From Kallipyga massiliensis ph2 (lineage in GTDB: Bacteria; Bacillota; Clostridia; Tissierellales; Peptoniphilaceae), in contig NZ_HE978585.1 in assembly GCF_000311985.1 (NCBI RefSeq), forward strand, positions 62,001-126,000: a DNA stretch of 64,000 nucleotides, read 5' to 3'. Below are positions 1-7,402 of this stretch, piece after piece. Each line of letters begins with the position of its first letter. Position 1 is the stretch's first letter. The notes below the pieces were generated by a model. It made no database searches. It had not been told where the DNA came from and saw only the letters and a program-made list of their open reading frames with translations. The position numbers and the translations under genes are program-made.

Positions 1-468
1 TGCGTTGACCAGTTCAGGGATCCCCTCCTCCTTTAAAGCGGAGATTTCCACCACGGGAAGGCCCAAGCGGTCGGAAAGTCCCTTGGTATCCAGGTGGTCG
101 CCGGACTTCTCAATCAGGTCCATCATATTGCAGGCCAGAACTACTGGGATCCCCATATCCATAACCTGGCTGGTCAGGTAGAGGTTTCTTTCCAGGTTGG
201 ATGCATCAACAATGTTGATGATGCAGTCCGGTCTGGCATCCAGGAGGTACTTCCGGGCGATGACCTCTTCCATCGTATAGGGGGAGAGGGAGTAAATACC
301 CGGAAGGTCGACCAGGCTCAGGTCTTTGTTTTTCTTGATTTGGCCCACTTTTTTTTCCACGGTAACGCCAGGCCAGTTTCCCACATGGGCAGAGGCCCCG
401 GTGAGGAGGTTGAATAGGGTGGTTTTTCCGGAATTCGGATTGCCCACCAAGGCAATGGTCTTCTTCAT
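1..468 (-). CDS. feoB: Ferrous iron transport protein B, N-terminal G domain (partial)
   Basis: This is the start of FeoB, the inner-membrane Fe(II) transporter; the first 156 residues are present and the rest lies beyond the left edge. The ATG at 468-466 was chosen because the G1 motif GNPNSGKTT follows at about residue 9. G3 (DLPG), the FeoB-typical NWPGVTVEKK switch region and G4 (NMMD) follow in the right order. The membrane permease part is not visible. It lies downstream of two feoA genes on the same strand, but a small hairpin and a palindrome at 521-536 sit between, so it may have its own promoter as well as read-through. Confidence 0.95.
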   Translation of the reverse strand, partial: MKKTIALVGNPNSGKTTLFNLLTGASAHVGNWPGVTVEKKVGQIKKNKDLSLVDLPGIYSLSPYTMEEVIARKYLLDARPDCIINIVDASNLERNLYLTSQVMDMGIPVVLACNMMDLIEKSGDHLDTKGLSDRLGLPVVEISALKEEGIPELVNA

Positions 469-520
469 TTTTACACTCTTTCTATGTATCCGATCTCTTC
501 CCCTCTTCTTGAGCGGCTTC

Positions 521-536
521 GTTAGTATATGCTAAC
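521..536. promoter_or_regulatory. 16-bp palindrome upstream of feoB, candidate iron-repressor operator
   Basis: The sequence GTTAGTATATGCTAAC is a near-perfect inverted repeat (GTTAG...CTAAC). The same pattern, GTTA-N8-TAAC, recurs at 1134 and 1496, with a variant at 1102, always upstream of an iron-related or adjacent gene start. The half-site resembles the GTTAG/CTAAC core of DtxR/IdeR-type boxes. The assignment to a DtxR-family regulator is inference; no regulator gene is in the window. Confidence 0.55.
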
Positions 537-542
537 TCCATA

Positions 543-565
543 GGAAAAAGAAAGGGCTTCCGCCC
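543..565 (-). terminator. Weak terminator-like hairpin between feoA and feoB
   Basis: Read leftward, a GGGC-GGAA-GCCC stem-loop directly follows the feoA stop codon and is followed by a T-rich run. The stem is short, so it probably attenuates rather than fully stops transcription into feoB. Confidence 0.4.
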
Positions 566-568
566 GAC

Positions 569-796
569 TTAGAGATTCTTGATCTCGATATCCTTTCCGT
601 CTTCCTTGCGGATGCTCAGGTTATAGCCTTTAATCACAATTTCAACAGGATCACCCAGAGGGGCAACCTTAACCACATCAAAAGGCGTCCCTTTGATCAA
701 TCCCATATCTTGGAAGCGTCTCTTTAAAGGGCCGCGTCCATGGACACGGACCACCTCGGCCCGGTCCCCCGGTTTTAAGTCAAGTAAAGTTTTCAC
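569..796 (-). CDS. feoA: FeoA-type SH3-like ferrous iron transport protein (second copy)
   Basis: A 75-residue FeoA-domain protein with the family pattern L-x-D-L-K-P-G-D near the start, R-x-x-D-M-G-L-I-x-G-x in the middle and a C-terminal G-Y-x-L-S-I-R-K strand. FeoA proteins are small cytoplasmic SH3-fold partners of FeoB. The start is a GTG codon with AAGGAGGAC eight bases upstream; it overlaps the end of the preceding feoA by 17 bp, so the two are translated as a coupled pair. It is the copy nearest feoB. Confidence 0.9.
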   Translation of the reverse strand: MKTLLDLKPGDRAEVVRVHGRGPLKRRFQDMGLIKGTPFDVVKVAPLGDPVEIVIKGYNLSIRKEDGKDIEIKNL

Positions 797-1058
797 GAAT
801 AAGTCCTCCTTGTTGAATTTCTGTTTCCTCCTGAACAGACTCCTGGGGGTGGACTTGGACCTTATCCAAGAGCTCCCTGGAAACGCCCAGTCGAGTCTGA
901 TTTAAAAGGATAATGAAGTTTTGTTGCAGAGAAGAAAGAACCTGAACCTTGGCACCAGGAATCAGGCCCATATTGGCCAGCTGGCGCTGTACCTTGTCCC
1001 TCCCCCGAATGCTGTCTACGACGTAGGCTTTACCTACATCTGCCATGGATAAATTCAT
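780..1058 (-). CDS. feoA: FeoA-type ferrous iron transport protein (first copy)
   Basis: A 92-residue protein with a FeoA domain: A-D-V-G-K-A-Y-V-V-D-S-I-R-G near the start and Q-L-A-N-M-G-L-I-P-G-A-K-V, then a strand ending in L-G-V-S-R-E-L. It carries an extra tail of roughly 20 polar residues not present in the second copy. GGAGGAAAAA precedes its ATG. It is the first gene of the feoA-feoA-feoB unit, with two candidate operators at 1102-1149 just upstream. Paired FeoA proteins in front of FeoB are known in several Firmicutes. Confidence 0.88.
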   Translation of the reverse strand: MNLSMADVGKAYVVDSIRGRDKVQRQLANMGLIPGAKVQVLSSLQQNFIILLNQTRLGVSRELLDKVQVHPQESVQEETEIQQGGLIRENFT

Positions 1059-1101
1059 TTTTTCCTCCGCTCTACTTTCAATTTTTCACATATGTCCCTT
1101 C

Positions 1102-1117
1102 GTAAGCATATATTAAC
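1102..1117. promoter_or_regulatory. Candidate iron-repressor operator upstream of feoA (variant)
   Basis: GTAAGCATATATTAAC matches the 521-536 palindrome at most positions, with one changed base in each half-site. It lies about 45 bp upstream of the first feoA start, where a repressor would block transcription. Confidence 0.45.
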
Positions 1118-1133
1118 ACACCCTTTTCCTTTT

Positions 1134-1149
1134 GTTAATAGTTACTAAC
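1134..1149. promoter_or_regulatory. Candidate iron-repressor operator upstream of feoA
   Basis: GTTAATAGTTACTAAC keeps the GTTA-N8-TAAC frame of the other sites and is spaced 32 bp (about three helical turns) from the site at 1102, so two repressor dimers could sit on the same face of the DNA. Confidence 0.5.
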
Positions 1150-1163
1150 CAAAAGCTTTGTAT

Positions 1164-1191
1164 AAAAAATTGGCATGGAGGTCCATGCCAA
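1164..1191 (-). terminator. Rho-independent terminator of the 56-residue orphan gene
   Basis: Read leftward there is a perfect 9-bp stem TTGGCATGG/CCATGCCAA with a 4-base loop, followed by six T. It lies 42 bp after the stop codon at 1234, which isolates the small gene from feoA transcription. Confidence 0.8.
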
Positions 1192-1233
1192 GGAAAATAC
1201 GAATCTGCGCCTGTCGAAAAGAATTTTTCCCAA

Positions 1234-1404
1234 TTATTGATTCACAGCGTGCAGAGGAGAAATAACAATAACGCCACCAAAATCGATCATCATGCGGACC
1301 GGTTCTCTAAAATCGCGATTGGCGATATAGCCCAAATTGGAGTGCTTGCTAGTTTCTTTATTGTTCCGCTTATCACTGCCATGACCTAAGAAAAATTTCA
1401 ACAT
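1234..1404 (-). CDS. Small orphan protein, 56 residues, in the feo region
   Basis: An open frame of 56 codons with its own ribosome-binding site (AGAAAGGA, about seven bases before the ATG at 1404), an extended -10 promoter (1528-1555), a candidate operator (1496-1511) and a strong terminator (1164-1191). The protein starts MLKFFLGHGSDKRNN, has a polar middle and a hydrophobic segment near the end (residues about 41-50, FGGVIVISP). No cysteine, no signal peptide and no family I recognise. The signals around it argue for a real, separately transcribed gene that responds to the same regulator as feoAB. It could also be a remnant of a larger gene. Confidence 0.6.
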   Translation of the reverse strand: MLKFFLGHGSDKRNNKETSKHSNLGYIANRDFREPVRMMIDFGGVIVISPLHAVNQ

Positions 1405-1495
1405 TTTGATTTCCTTTCTACAAGAAGTTTATTCTTGCCCATCAAAGTTAACATTTTTCCCTTTAATCAAGTGATATACCGGTCTCCGGGATTTT

Positions 1496-1511
1496 GTTAC
1501 CTATGACTAAC
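1496..1511. promoter_or_regulatory. Candidate iron-repressor operator of the small orphan gene
   Basis: GTTACCTATGACTAAC, another GTTA-N8-TAAC palindrome. It begins about 17 bp downstream of the -10 box at 1528-1533 (reading leftward), that is, over the early transcribed region, a typical place for a repressor. Confidence 0.5.
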
Positions 1512-1527
1512 ACTTTTTACCATTATT

Positions 1528-1555
1528 ACTATACCATAATTGTTCAAGAATGCAA
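1528..1555 (-). promoter_or_regulatory. Promoter of the small orphan gene
   Basis: Reading leftward, TTGCAT (1555-1550), a 16-bp spacer and TATAGT (1533-1528) with an upstream TGG, which makes an extended -10 box. Confidence 0.5.
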
Positions 1556-1595
1556 GAGTCAATAAGAATTTTTTCTCAAAATTTTTATCCCTAAG

Positions 1596-1617
1596 AAAAA
1601 CCCCGGCAAGGCCGGGG
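1596..1617 (-). terminator. Terminator after degV
   Basis: CCCCGGC-AAG-GCCGGGG hairpin with a T run on the leftward strand, 30 bp after the degV stop codon. An A/T run on both sides could let it work in both directions. Confidence 0.75.
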
Positions 1618-1646
1618 TTTTCGCTATAAAAAAGATGGTAGGGATC

Positions 1647-2471
1647 TTAATAGGCCAGGACCACTCCCCCTTCATTGGCATAAACCGTCACCAATCCGTT
1701 GGCGGGGAGGATTTGGATGTCCTTGACCGGGAGGTTCTTGAGCCGGTCTTTGATGAAGAGGGCCCTTTCCTCAGCCTCCACATGGGAGACGTAGAGGGTC
1801 CGGTCAGACCAATCCACAGGGTCGTTTTCTATCTTCTGGCAGAGTCCCTCCAAGGCGGATTTCATCCCCCGTTTAATGGAGTCGACAGCGATTTTTCCCT
1901 GGTCCCCCCGGCAGATGAGCTTGATGGAAAGTCCCTTGGCCAGTCGCCCGGCCATCCGGGGCATCCGTCCTGATTTGGTTACGGTGGAGAGATCGTCCAA
2001 AACAAACCAGGTCCGCTGGCCTTCGATATGGGCCTGGACAGTCTTTACGATCTCGTCACTGACCATCCCCCGGTCCAGGCATTCCCGGATCTTGCAAGCC
2101 ACCGCCGTCACTCCGGAAGCAGCGGAAAGGGAATCGAAGACATGGACCTCCTTCCCCTCCTGCCTTAGCTCTTCAGCGGCAAGGAGGGCGTTGGAATGAG
2201 TTCCCGACAGCTTGCTGGAAAGGGTGACGATAAAGATCCGGTCCCCCTCCTGACCCCGGTCGATAAAGAAGCGAGGAGGAACGCCGGCCGTCTTGGCGGC
2301 CTCTTCCGAAGCCCGGATATCCGCCCGGAGGGCGACCAGGTCGATGGATTCATCGTCCACATAGTGGTTCCCATTGACATCGATCGATAGAGGCACGCTG
2401 ACGATCGAACCGGCCTCCCGGATCTTATTATTCATATCGGCTGATGAATCGGCGATGATTAGGGTTTTCAT
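1647..2471 (-). CDS. DegV family fatty-acid-binding protein
   Basis: A 274-residue DegV-type protein, close to the family's usual 280. The N-terminus has I-I-A-D-S-S-A-D, and the second half of the first domain shows the IFIVTLSSKLSGTHSNALLA stretch, where S and T/H residues contact a bound fatty acid. The family feeds exogenous fatty acids to the FakA kinase in Firmicutes; fakA is not in the window. The usual K-T-S-Q-P-S motif near residue 60 is changed (AAKTAGVPPRFF), so this may be a variant lineage. It follows cca by 27 bp on the same strand. Confidence 0.85.
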   Translation of the reverse strand: MKTLIIADSSADMNNKIREAGSIVSVPLSIDVNGNHYVDDESIDLVALRADIRASEEAAKTAGVPPRFFIDRGQEGDRIFIVTLSSKLSGTHSNALLAAEELRQEGKEVHVFDSLSAASGVTAVACKIRECLDRGMVSDEIVKTVQAHIEGQRTWFVLDDLSTVTKSGRMPRMAGRLAKGLSIKLICRGDQGKIAVDSIKRGMKSALEGLCQKIENDPVDWSDRTLYVSHVEAEERALFIKDRLKNLPVKDIQILPANGLVTVYANEGGVVLAY

Positions 2472-2498
2472 TCATTCTCCTTGCTTATCCGGTTTTCC

Positions 2499-3896
2499 CT
2501 ATGAAATAGGCTCTTCCTCCTCGGAAGATGCCAGGCTTTCCTCTGCCCAGGCCATGAGGGCCTCCCGGGTATTTTCCACTTTTCCTTCAATGACCAGGGC
2601 CAGGATCCGGTCCAGGGTAACCCCGATCTGTCTCCCTTGATTATAACCCATATCCATCAAGTCCCGCCCCCCAATTGCCAGGTCGCTTACCCGGGTGGGA
2701 AGGCGGTTGCGTTGAACCGTCCGGACCAAGTCCATGGATTGGATAATTTCATCCCTATATTTTTCCAGCTTGGTCCCCTGACCCCGCCTCCGACCGATTT
2801 CGGATTTTTTCCGGGCCAGGAAGGCATCGGGGCCCGACTTCCGGAAAAGGAGGTAGGGCATGGCCATGTCCCCCAGTTCGCCCACGAAGGTCTGGGCCTG
2901 AGACTGGTCTTTCGGGAGTTCAATGTCTTCCCGAAGAAGGATAGCTACCCGGTCTTGAAGGTCATTGGAGGATTTGAACCGCCTTAAGATTTTCTTTGCC
3001 CGCCGAGACCGGCTCTCCCCTTGCTGAGGAGAAAGGGAGGAAAGGAGGCAGGCCCAACGGTAATCCTCTTCCGGGGGAAGAAAGTCGTAGCGCTGCCTGG
3101 CAAGGGCTGAGTCGATTTCGGGAATGAGGACCGGGAGAAGGCCCAGACTTTCCATGGCCTGGATGGCCCTGCCCGCCGACTTGTCCGTCAGCATCCGGGT
3201 CATCTCCTCCAGGCACCTCTCCATGGAGAGGCGGGTCAAGTCCTCCTTATGGCTTTGGATGGCCTCCTGGAGGTGGGGTTCCAGGACCAGGCCCAGGCGA
3301 GCAGCAAAACGGACAGCCCGGAGCATCCGGAGTCCGTCTTCCTCGATCCGGTCCTTGGGGTTTCCCACCGCCCGAAGGAGGCCTTTCTTGAGGTCTCCCC
3401 TTCCGTCAAAGGGGTCCAGGAGCCCTCTCTCGGGATGGCAGGCCATGGCATTCATGGTAAAGTCCCGGCGGAGGAGGTCCTCTTCAATCTTGTCGGAATA
3501 GGTCACCCGGTCCGGATGGCGGCCGTCCCGGTAGCCCTCCTCCGACCGGTAGGTCGTGATCTCATAGGGGATGTCCCTCCAGACCACCTTAATGGTACCG
3601 AAGGACTTGCCCACATCCACCGTCTTGCAGTCGGAGAAGACGGCCTCGATTTCCTCGGGCCGGGCGTCTGTGGCAAAGTCGATGTCGTGGAGGTCGACCC
3701 CCTCACCCCAGACCGGCTCCCCTTCCTCCTTATGGAGGAGGGACTTGATCCGGCGGAAGGCCCCTCCTGTACCCTCAGGTCTTTGGGCAGCCCCGGCCAG
3801 GTAGGCGTCCCGAACGGCGCCCCCCACCACCCAAGCCTCATATCCGGCCTCTTCCAGACGGCCGATGATCTCCCCGGCAGCTTGTGGGAAGGTCAT
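2499..3896 (-). CDS. cca: CCA tRNA nucleotidyltransferase (class II)
   Basis: A 465-residue class II nucleotidyltransferase that builds or repairs the tRNA 3' CCA end. Motif A begins VVGGAVRDA near residue 22; the catalytic D-x-D is in DIDFATDA near residue 72. Motif B is RRDFTMNAM, and the neck region has EDGLRMLRAVRFAARL. Between G-G-A-V-R-D and D-I-D there is an insert of about 35 residues, rich in G, E and P, that common bacterial enzymes lack. The stop overlaps the glmM side by 4 bp, so the genes are co-transcribed. CCA is not encoded in the tRNA genes of this window, which fits a need for this enzyme. Confidence 0.9.
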   Translation of the reverse strand: MTFPQAAGEIIGRLEEAGYEAWVVGGAVRDAYLAGAAQRPEGTGGAFRRIKSLLHKEEGEPVWGEGVDLHDIDFATDARPEEIEAVFSDCKTVDVGKSFGTIKVVWRDIPYEITTYRSEEGYRDGRHPDRVTYSDKIEEDLLRRDFTMNAMACHPERGLLDPFDGRGDLKKGLLRAVGNPKDRIEEDGLRMLRAVRFAARLGLVLEPHLQEAIQSHKEDLTRLSMERCLEEMTRMLTDKSAGRAIQAMESLGLLPVLIPEIDSALARQRYDFLPPEEDYRWACLLSSLSPQQGESRSRRAKKILRRFKSSNDLQDRVAILLREDIELPKDQSQAQTFVGELGDMAMPYLLFRKSGPDAFLARKKSEIGRRRGQGTKLEKYRDEIIQSMDLVRTVQRNRLPTRVSDLAIGGRDLMDMGYNQGRQIGVTLDRILALVIEGKVENTREALMAWAEESLASSEEEEPIS

Positions 3897-5254
3897 GCCA
3901 GGAGCCCTGCCTGGCCGATGGCCTCCACAATATCATCAACAGCCTTTTGGCAGACGTCCGGATCCAGATGCTCGGCCATGACCCGGAGGACAGGTTCCGT
4001 TCCGGAAGGTCGGACCAGGGTTCTTCCTTCCTTGCCCAGGCGGTCATTGACCCGGTCGATGGTGGTCAGAACCGCCTCATTGTGGAGAACCGTCTTCTTG
4101 TCCTTGACCCGGACATTTTCCAGGACCTGGGGATAGACCTTTAAAGAGGCGTGGAGGCTGGCCAGGTCGGTCTTCTCCTCCACCATGATCTCCGTTAAAC
4201 GGATGGCCGTCAGGACCCCGTCCCCGGTCGTCGCATACTTGGAGAAGATGATGTGGCCCGACTGTTCACCACCGATGGAGTAGCCGTGGTCCATGAGCTC
4301 CTTGGCCACAAACTTGTCCCCTACCTGGGTCTGGATGTAGTCGATGCCGGAGGCCTCCAGGGCTTTATACAAGCCGAAGTTGGACATCACCGTGGTAACC
4401 ACCATGTTCTTTTGGAGCTGGCCCCGGTCCTTAAGGTAGTTGCCGGCGATGTAGAGGATGGCATCCCCATCCACCACTTCTCCCTTGTTGTCCACAGCAA
4501 TGCAGCGGTCGGCGTCTCCGTCGAAGGCGAAGCCCACGTCCAATCCTTCTTTTTTGACGAATTCCACCAACTGGTGGATGTGGGTGGAGCCGGCATCCCG
4601 GTTGATGTTGACCCCGTTGGGCTTATTGTTAATGACGTAGGTTTCCGCCCCCAGGGCATCGAAGACATTCTTGGCAATCATGAAAGAAGCGCCGTTGGCA
4701 CAGTCCAGGCCGATTTTGACCCGCTTAAAGGACCGGCGGGCTGTCGAAATCAGGTAGCCCGTATAGCGGTTCCGTCCGACGACATAGTCCCGGACCTCTC
4801 CGATTTCTCCCTGTTTGGCCAGAGGGAGGTCATCCTCTTCCCGGTCGATGTATTCCTCAATCTTCCTAAGGATATCCTCCTCCATCTTGGCTCCTTCTTC
4901 TCCAATGAGCTTGATCCCATTGTCATAAAAGGGGTTGTGGCTGGCGGAGATCATGATCCCGCAGGCGAAGTCGTCCGCCTGAACGCAGTAGGACACACTG
5001 GGGGTGGTCGTCACATGGAGAAGGTAGGCATCCGATCCTGAAGACGTGATCCCTGCGGCCAGGGCCATCTCCAGCATATAAGAAGACCGCCGGGTATCCT
5101 TCCCGATGACGATCCGGGGGCGGGGGTTGGCCTCATCCCCTTCAAAATTCTTTTTATAATAATCACCCAGGAAGCGCCCGATCCGGTAGGCGTGGGCTGC
5201 AGTAAGATCCTTATTGGCTTCCCCGCGGAAACCATCCGTTCCAAAGTATTTCAT
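3893..5254 (-). CDS. glmM: Phosphoglucosamine mutase
   Basis: About 453 residues. It converts glucosamine-6-phosphate to glucosamine-1-phosphate for UDP-GlcNAc and peptidoglycan. It starts MKYFGTDGFRG, has the phosphoserine loop ISASHNPFYDNG near residue 100, the metal-binding FDGDADR and the C-terminal phosphate-binding RPSGTEP. I chose ATG 5254 because GGAGG lies five bases upstream; an in-frame ATG four codons earlier (5266) has no site. It overlaps cca by 4 bp at its 3' end. Confidence 0.95.
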   Translation of the reverse strand: MKYFGTDGFRGEANKDLTAAHAYRIGRFLGDYYKKNFEGDEANPRPRIVIGKDTRRSSYMLEMALAAGITSSGSDAYLLHVTTTPSVSYCVQADDFACGIMISASHNPFYDNGIKLIGEEGAKMEEDILRKIEEYIDREEDDLPLAKQGEIGEVRDYVVGRNRYTGYLISTARRSFKRVKIGLDCANGASFMIAKNVFDALGAETYVINNKPNGVNINRDAGSTHIHQLVEFVKKEGLDVGFAFDGDADRCIAVDNKGEVVDGDAILYIAGNYLKDRGQLQKNMVVTTVMSNFGLYKALEASGIDYIQTQVGDKFVAKELMDHGYSIGGEQSGHIIFSKYATTGDGVLTAIRLTEIMVEEKTDLASLHASLKVYPQVLENVRVKDKKTVLHNEAVLTTIDRVNDRLGKEGRTLVRPSGTEPVLRVMAEHLDPDVCQKAVDDIVEAIGQAGLLA

Positions 5255-5353
5255 CCTTTCCTCCATTCACTGGCTTTTCTTCCCTTTTCGGGCCGACCCT
5301 ATCCACAGAGGGACCCCATCCGGGAGTTAACCTATTCTACCTCAAATCAAAGA

Positions 5354-5387
5354 ATCCTGTCAGCTTGGCGGGCCAATCTGACAGGAT
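5354..5387 (-). terminator. Terminator-like hairpin after the DUF348/G5/3D gene
   Basis: A perfect 10-bp stem (ATCCTGTCAG/CTGACAGGAT) with a small inner TTGG/CCAA pairing lies 24 bp past the stop at 5411. The following T run is weak, so strength is uncertain. Confidence 0.5.
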
Positions 5388-5410
5388 CTTCCTCTATGAT
5401 CGTTATTGAA

Positions 5411-6382
5411 TTATCGGATGTAGACATCCAGGTGGTTGCCCACGGTCCCTCGGTCGTAGATCTTTCCGGCCCCGCCGAAGGGGGTAGGATAGACTGTGCC
5501 CTTAGGGGCGGAACCGGCCAGGACAATGAAGCCGTCCCCGTCGCAGACATAGCCTGCCCCGTTGACATGACGTCCGGGAATCCGGAGTCCGGAACCGGGA
5601 AGGACAGACTGGGAATAATAAGTAAAGCGGTAGCCTCCCCAGTTGATCACGCCTTTATGCATAAACTGGCCCAAGGTGTAGGTCGATGAAGAATTGGCCA
5701 CAGCCGCCGGGGCTTTTTTGGTCCCTTCAAGAACGATCTTGGTGACCGGCTGCCTGGTGACCTCTTTGCTGAGCTGGGTCTCCTCCACCAGGTCCCCATT
5801 CTTATAAACTCTTTCGCTGGTGATGGTCAATTGACCCGGCTTTCCTTCCTGGTCAACCTTGGTCTTTCCTTGGTAGAGCTTGTCGGACTTCCGACTCTCC
5901 ACTTCAAAAGGAATCTCTTCCGTCTCCTCTTCCACTCGGTGGTCAATGTGGTCCAGGGAGACCTTCATCCCATCTTCCAACTTGGCCATCCGGGCGGGTT
6001 GGATCTCATCGTCCTGGTCAAAGTCCGCATCCACTTCTTCCAGAAATTCCCCCACCGTTCCGGCGTAGCTGGTGTAAGTCTCACTTTCCTTGCCATCCCG
6101 GAAGCGGATGGTCTTTTTTGTTTCCACCGTGGCATCCATCCCGTCTTCCAGGGTGGCATCCAAGTCGATAGAAGAACGGGCTTGGTCTAAATTGCTATAT
6201 CCTGCTTCAATAAGGGCTTGTCTGAGTGTGTCTTCTTCTGTCCGAATTTCCATCTCTTCGCCGTCCAAATTAACGTGAATATCCTTTGGCCGGTTGGCAT
6301 AGGCCCATGTCCCAAAAAGAATGGACAGGGCAAAAATAACCGAGAAAAGAAGGATTTGTCTTCTTAAAGAGTAATCTCTCAT
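5411..6382 (-). CDS. Cell-wall protein with DUF348, G5 and 3D domains (YabE-like)
   Basis: About 323 residues. A short cytoplasmic N-terminus and one membrane or signal-anchor segment (QILLFSVIFALSILFGTWAYA) are followed by two DUF348-type ubiquitin-like units (residues about 40-145), a G5 domain (about 150-225) and a C-terminal 3D-like domain containing DGDGFIVLAGSAPKGTVYPTPFG. The architecture matches YabE/resuscitation-factor-like peptidoglycan hydrolases of Firmicutes. I chose ATG 6382 with GGAGG upstream instead of the longer open frame from 6451. In the 3D part, the aspartates GAGKIYDRG and HLDVYIR are in the expected places for the active-site barrel. Confidence 0.8.
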   Translation of the reverse strand: MRDYSLRRQILLFSVIFALSILFGTWAYANRPKDIHVNLDGEEMEIRTEEDTLRQALIEAGYSNLDQARSSIDLDATLEDGMDATVETKKTIRFRDGKESETYTSYAGTVGEFLEEVDADFDQDDEIQPARMAKLEDGMKVSLDHIDHRVEEETEEIPFEVESRKSDKLYQGKTKVDQEGKPGQLTITSERVYKNGDLVEETQLSKEVTRQPVTKIVLEGTKKAPAAVANSSSTYTLGQFMHKGVINWGGYRFTYYSQSVLPGSGLRIPGRHVNGAGYVCDGDGFIVLAGSAPKGTVYPTPFGGAGKIYDRGTVGNHLDVYIR

Positions 6383-6499
6383 TGGTCCTCCAAATTTTTC
6401 TTGTAACCTTTTTGTTACTGATATATGACTCGTTAATAATACATAGGTCACAGAAGGCTTTCAAGCCTTTTACCGGCTTTTGGAGGTTTTTGGGATTAG

Positions 6500-7339
6500 T
6501 TATTTCTTTTTTGTAATATTTAGAGCTTCCTGGTAGAGGTCATTCTTGGGCAAGCCCGACCATTCCGCCACTTCCTTAACCGCATCCTTGGTCGACCTCC
6601 CCTGGTCAATCAGGGTCCTGAGGCGGTCCACCACCTGGTCCATCCCCGGGCTCTCCTCATTCGGTTCGGCCCCTTCCAGGACCAGGACGAATTCCCCCTT
6701 CTCCACCACTTCAAGGTCCCCGGCCTCCTTCCCCAGGAAGGATTGCCGCTCTTCGTAGGTCTTGGTCCATTCCCGGAGGAGGGCCATCCGCCTCTCCGGC
6801 CAGCGCTGACCGAACTCCTCCAGGGTCTTGCGGATCCGGTGGGGGGCCTCATAGATCACCGCCGCCATCTCCATCCGGTCAAGTTTTTCCAGGGCCTCCC
6901 GGCGTTCCTTCCCCTTTCGGGGGAGGAAGCCCAAAAAAGCGTAGGTCCCCTCCCCCAGGCCGGAAGCCACAAAACAGGTGTCGGCGGCAGAGGGGCCGGG
7001 CAGGACGGTGAAGGGAAGCCCCCGGGCAATAGCATGGCGGATGAGGATGGCACCGGGATCCGAGATCCCGGGCATACCCGCATCGGAGACCAAGCAGACC
7101 TTCTTCCCCTCGGCCACCCGATCCAGGATGTCCCGGGACCGGGCCTCTTCATTGAATTTTTCATAGGAAATCAAGGGCGCATGGACCTCAAAGTAGTCCA
7201 TAAGGAGGCCGGAGTGGCGAGTGTCCTCGCAGGCGATGAGGTCGGCCTCCCGGAGAACCCGGAGGGCTCGGAGGGTGATGTCCTCCCGGTTGCCGATGGG
7301 GGTGGGTACAACAATGAGTATGCCGTCATTAGCGGGCAT
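6500..7339 (-). CDS. rsmI: 16S rRNA (cytidine 1402 2'-O) methyltransferase
   Basis: About 279 residues of the RsmI/YraL family, which methylates the ribose of C1402 in the ribosomal decoding centre using SAM. The start VVPTPIGNREDITLRAL, then ADLIACEDTRHSGLL and the glycine-rich VSDAGMPGISDPG are all family signatures. ATG 7339 was chosen because AAGGAGGAG precedes it; the ATG at 7357 has no site. In Bacillus the gene also sits near ricT and holB; here a ferredoxin gene with its own terminator lies in between. Confidence 0.93.
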   Translation of the reverse strand: MPANDGILIVVPTPIGNREDITLRALRVLREADLIACEDTRHSGLLMDYFEVHAPLISYEKFNEEARSRDILDRVAEGKKVCLVSDAGMPGISDPGAILIRHAIARGLPFTVLPGPSAADTCFVASGLGEGTYAFLGFLPRKGKERREALEKLDRMEMAAVIYEAPHRIRKTLEEFGQRWPERRMALLREWTKTYEERQSFLGKEAGDLEVVEKGEFVLVLEGAEPNEESPGMDQVVDRLRTLIDQGRSTKDAVKEVAEWSGLPKNDLYQEALNITKKK

Positions 7340-7360
7340 GGTCTCCTCCTTCACCATAAT

Positions 7361-7388
7361 AAAAAAAGGCTCCCCCGAAAGGGGAGCC
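7361..7388 (-). terminator. Terminator of the ferredoxin gene
   Basis: GGCTCCCC/GGGGAGCC stem with a 5-base loop followed, reading leftward, by seven T. It ends just before the rsmI start, so rsmI must have a promoter inside or depend on read-through. Confidence 0.8.
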
Positions 7389-7402
7389 CTATGACTTACC
7401 GA

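Noticed and set aside
1132-1389. 85-codon + strand frame in the feo region
   Set aside because: No ribosome-binding site, and the opposite strand carries a small gene with complete expression signals.
6383-6451. Longer start of the DUF348/3D wall protein
   Set aside because: No ribosome-binding site before the longer start, while ATG 6382 has GGAGG at the right distance and leads directly into the signal-anchor.
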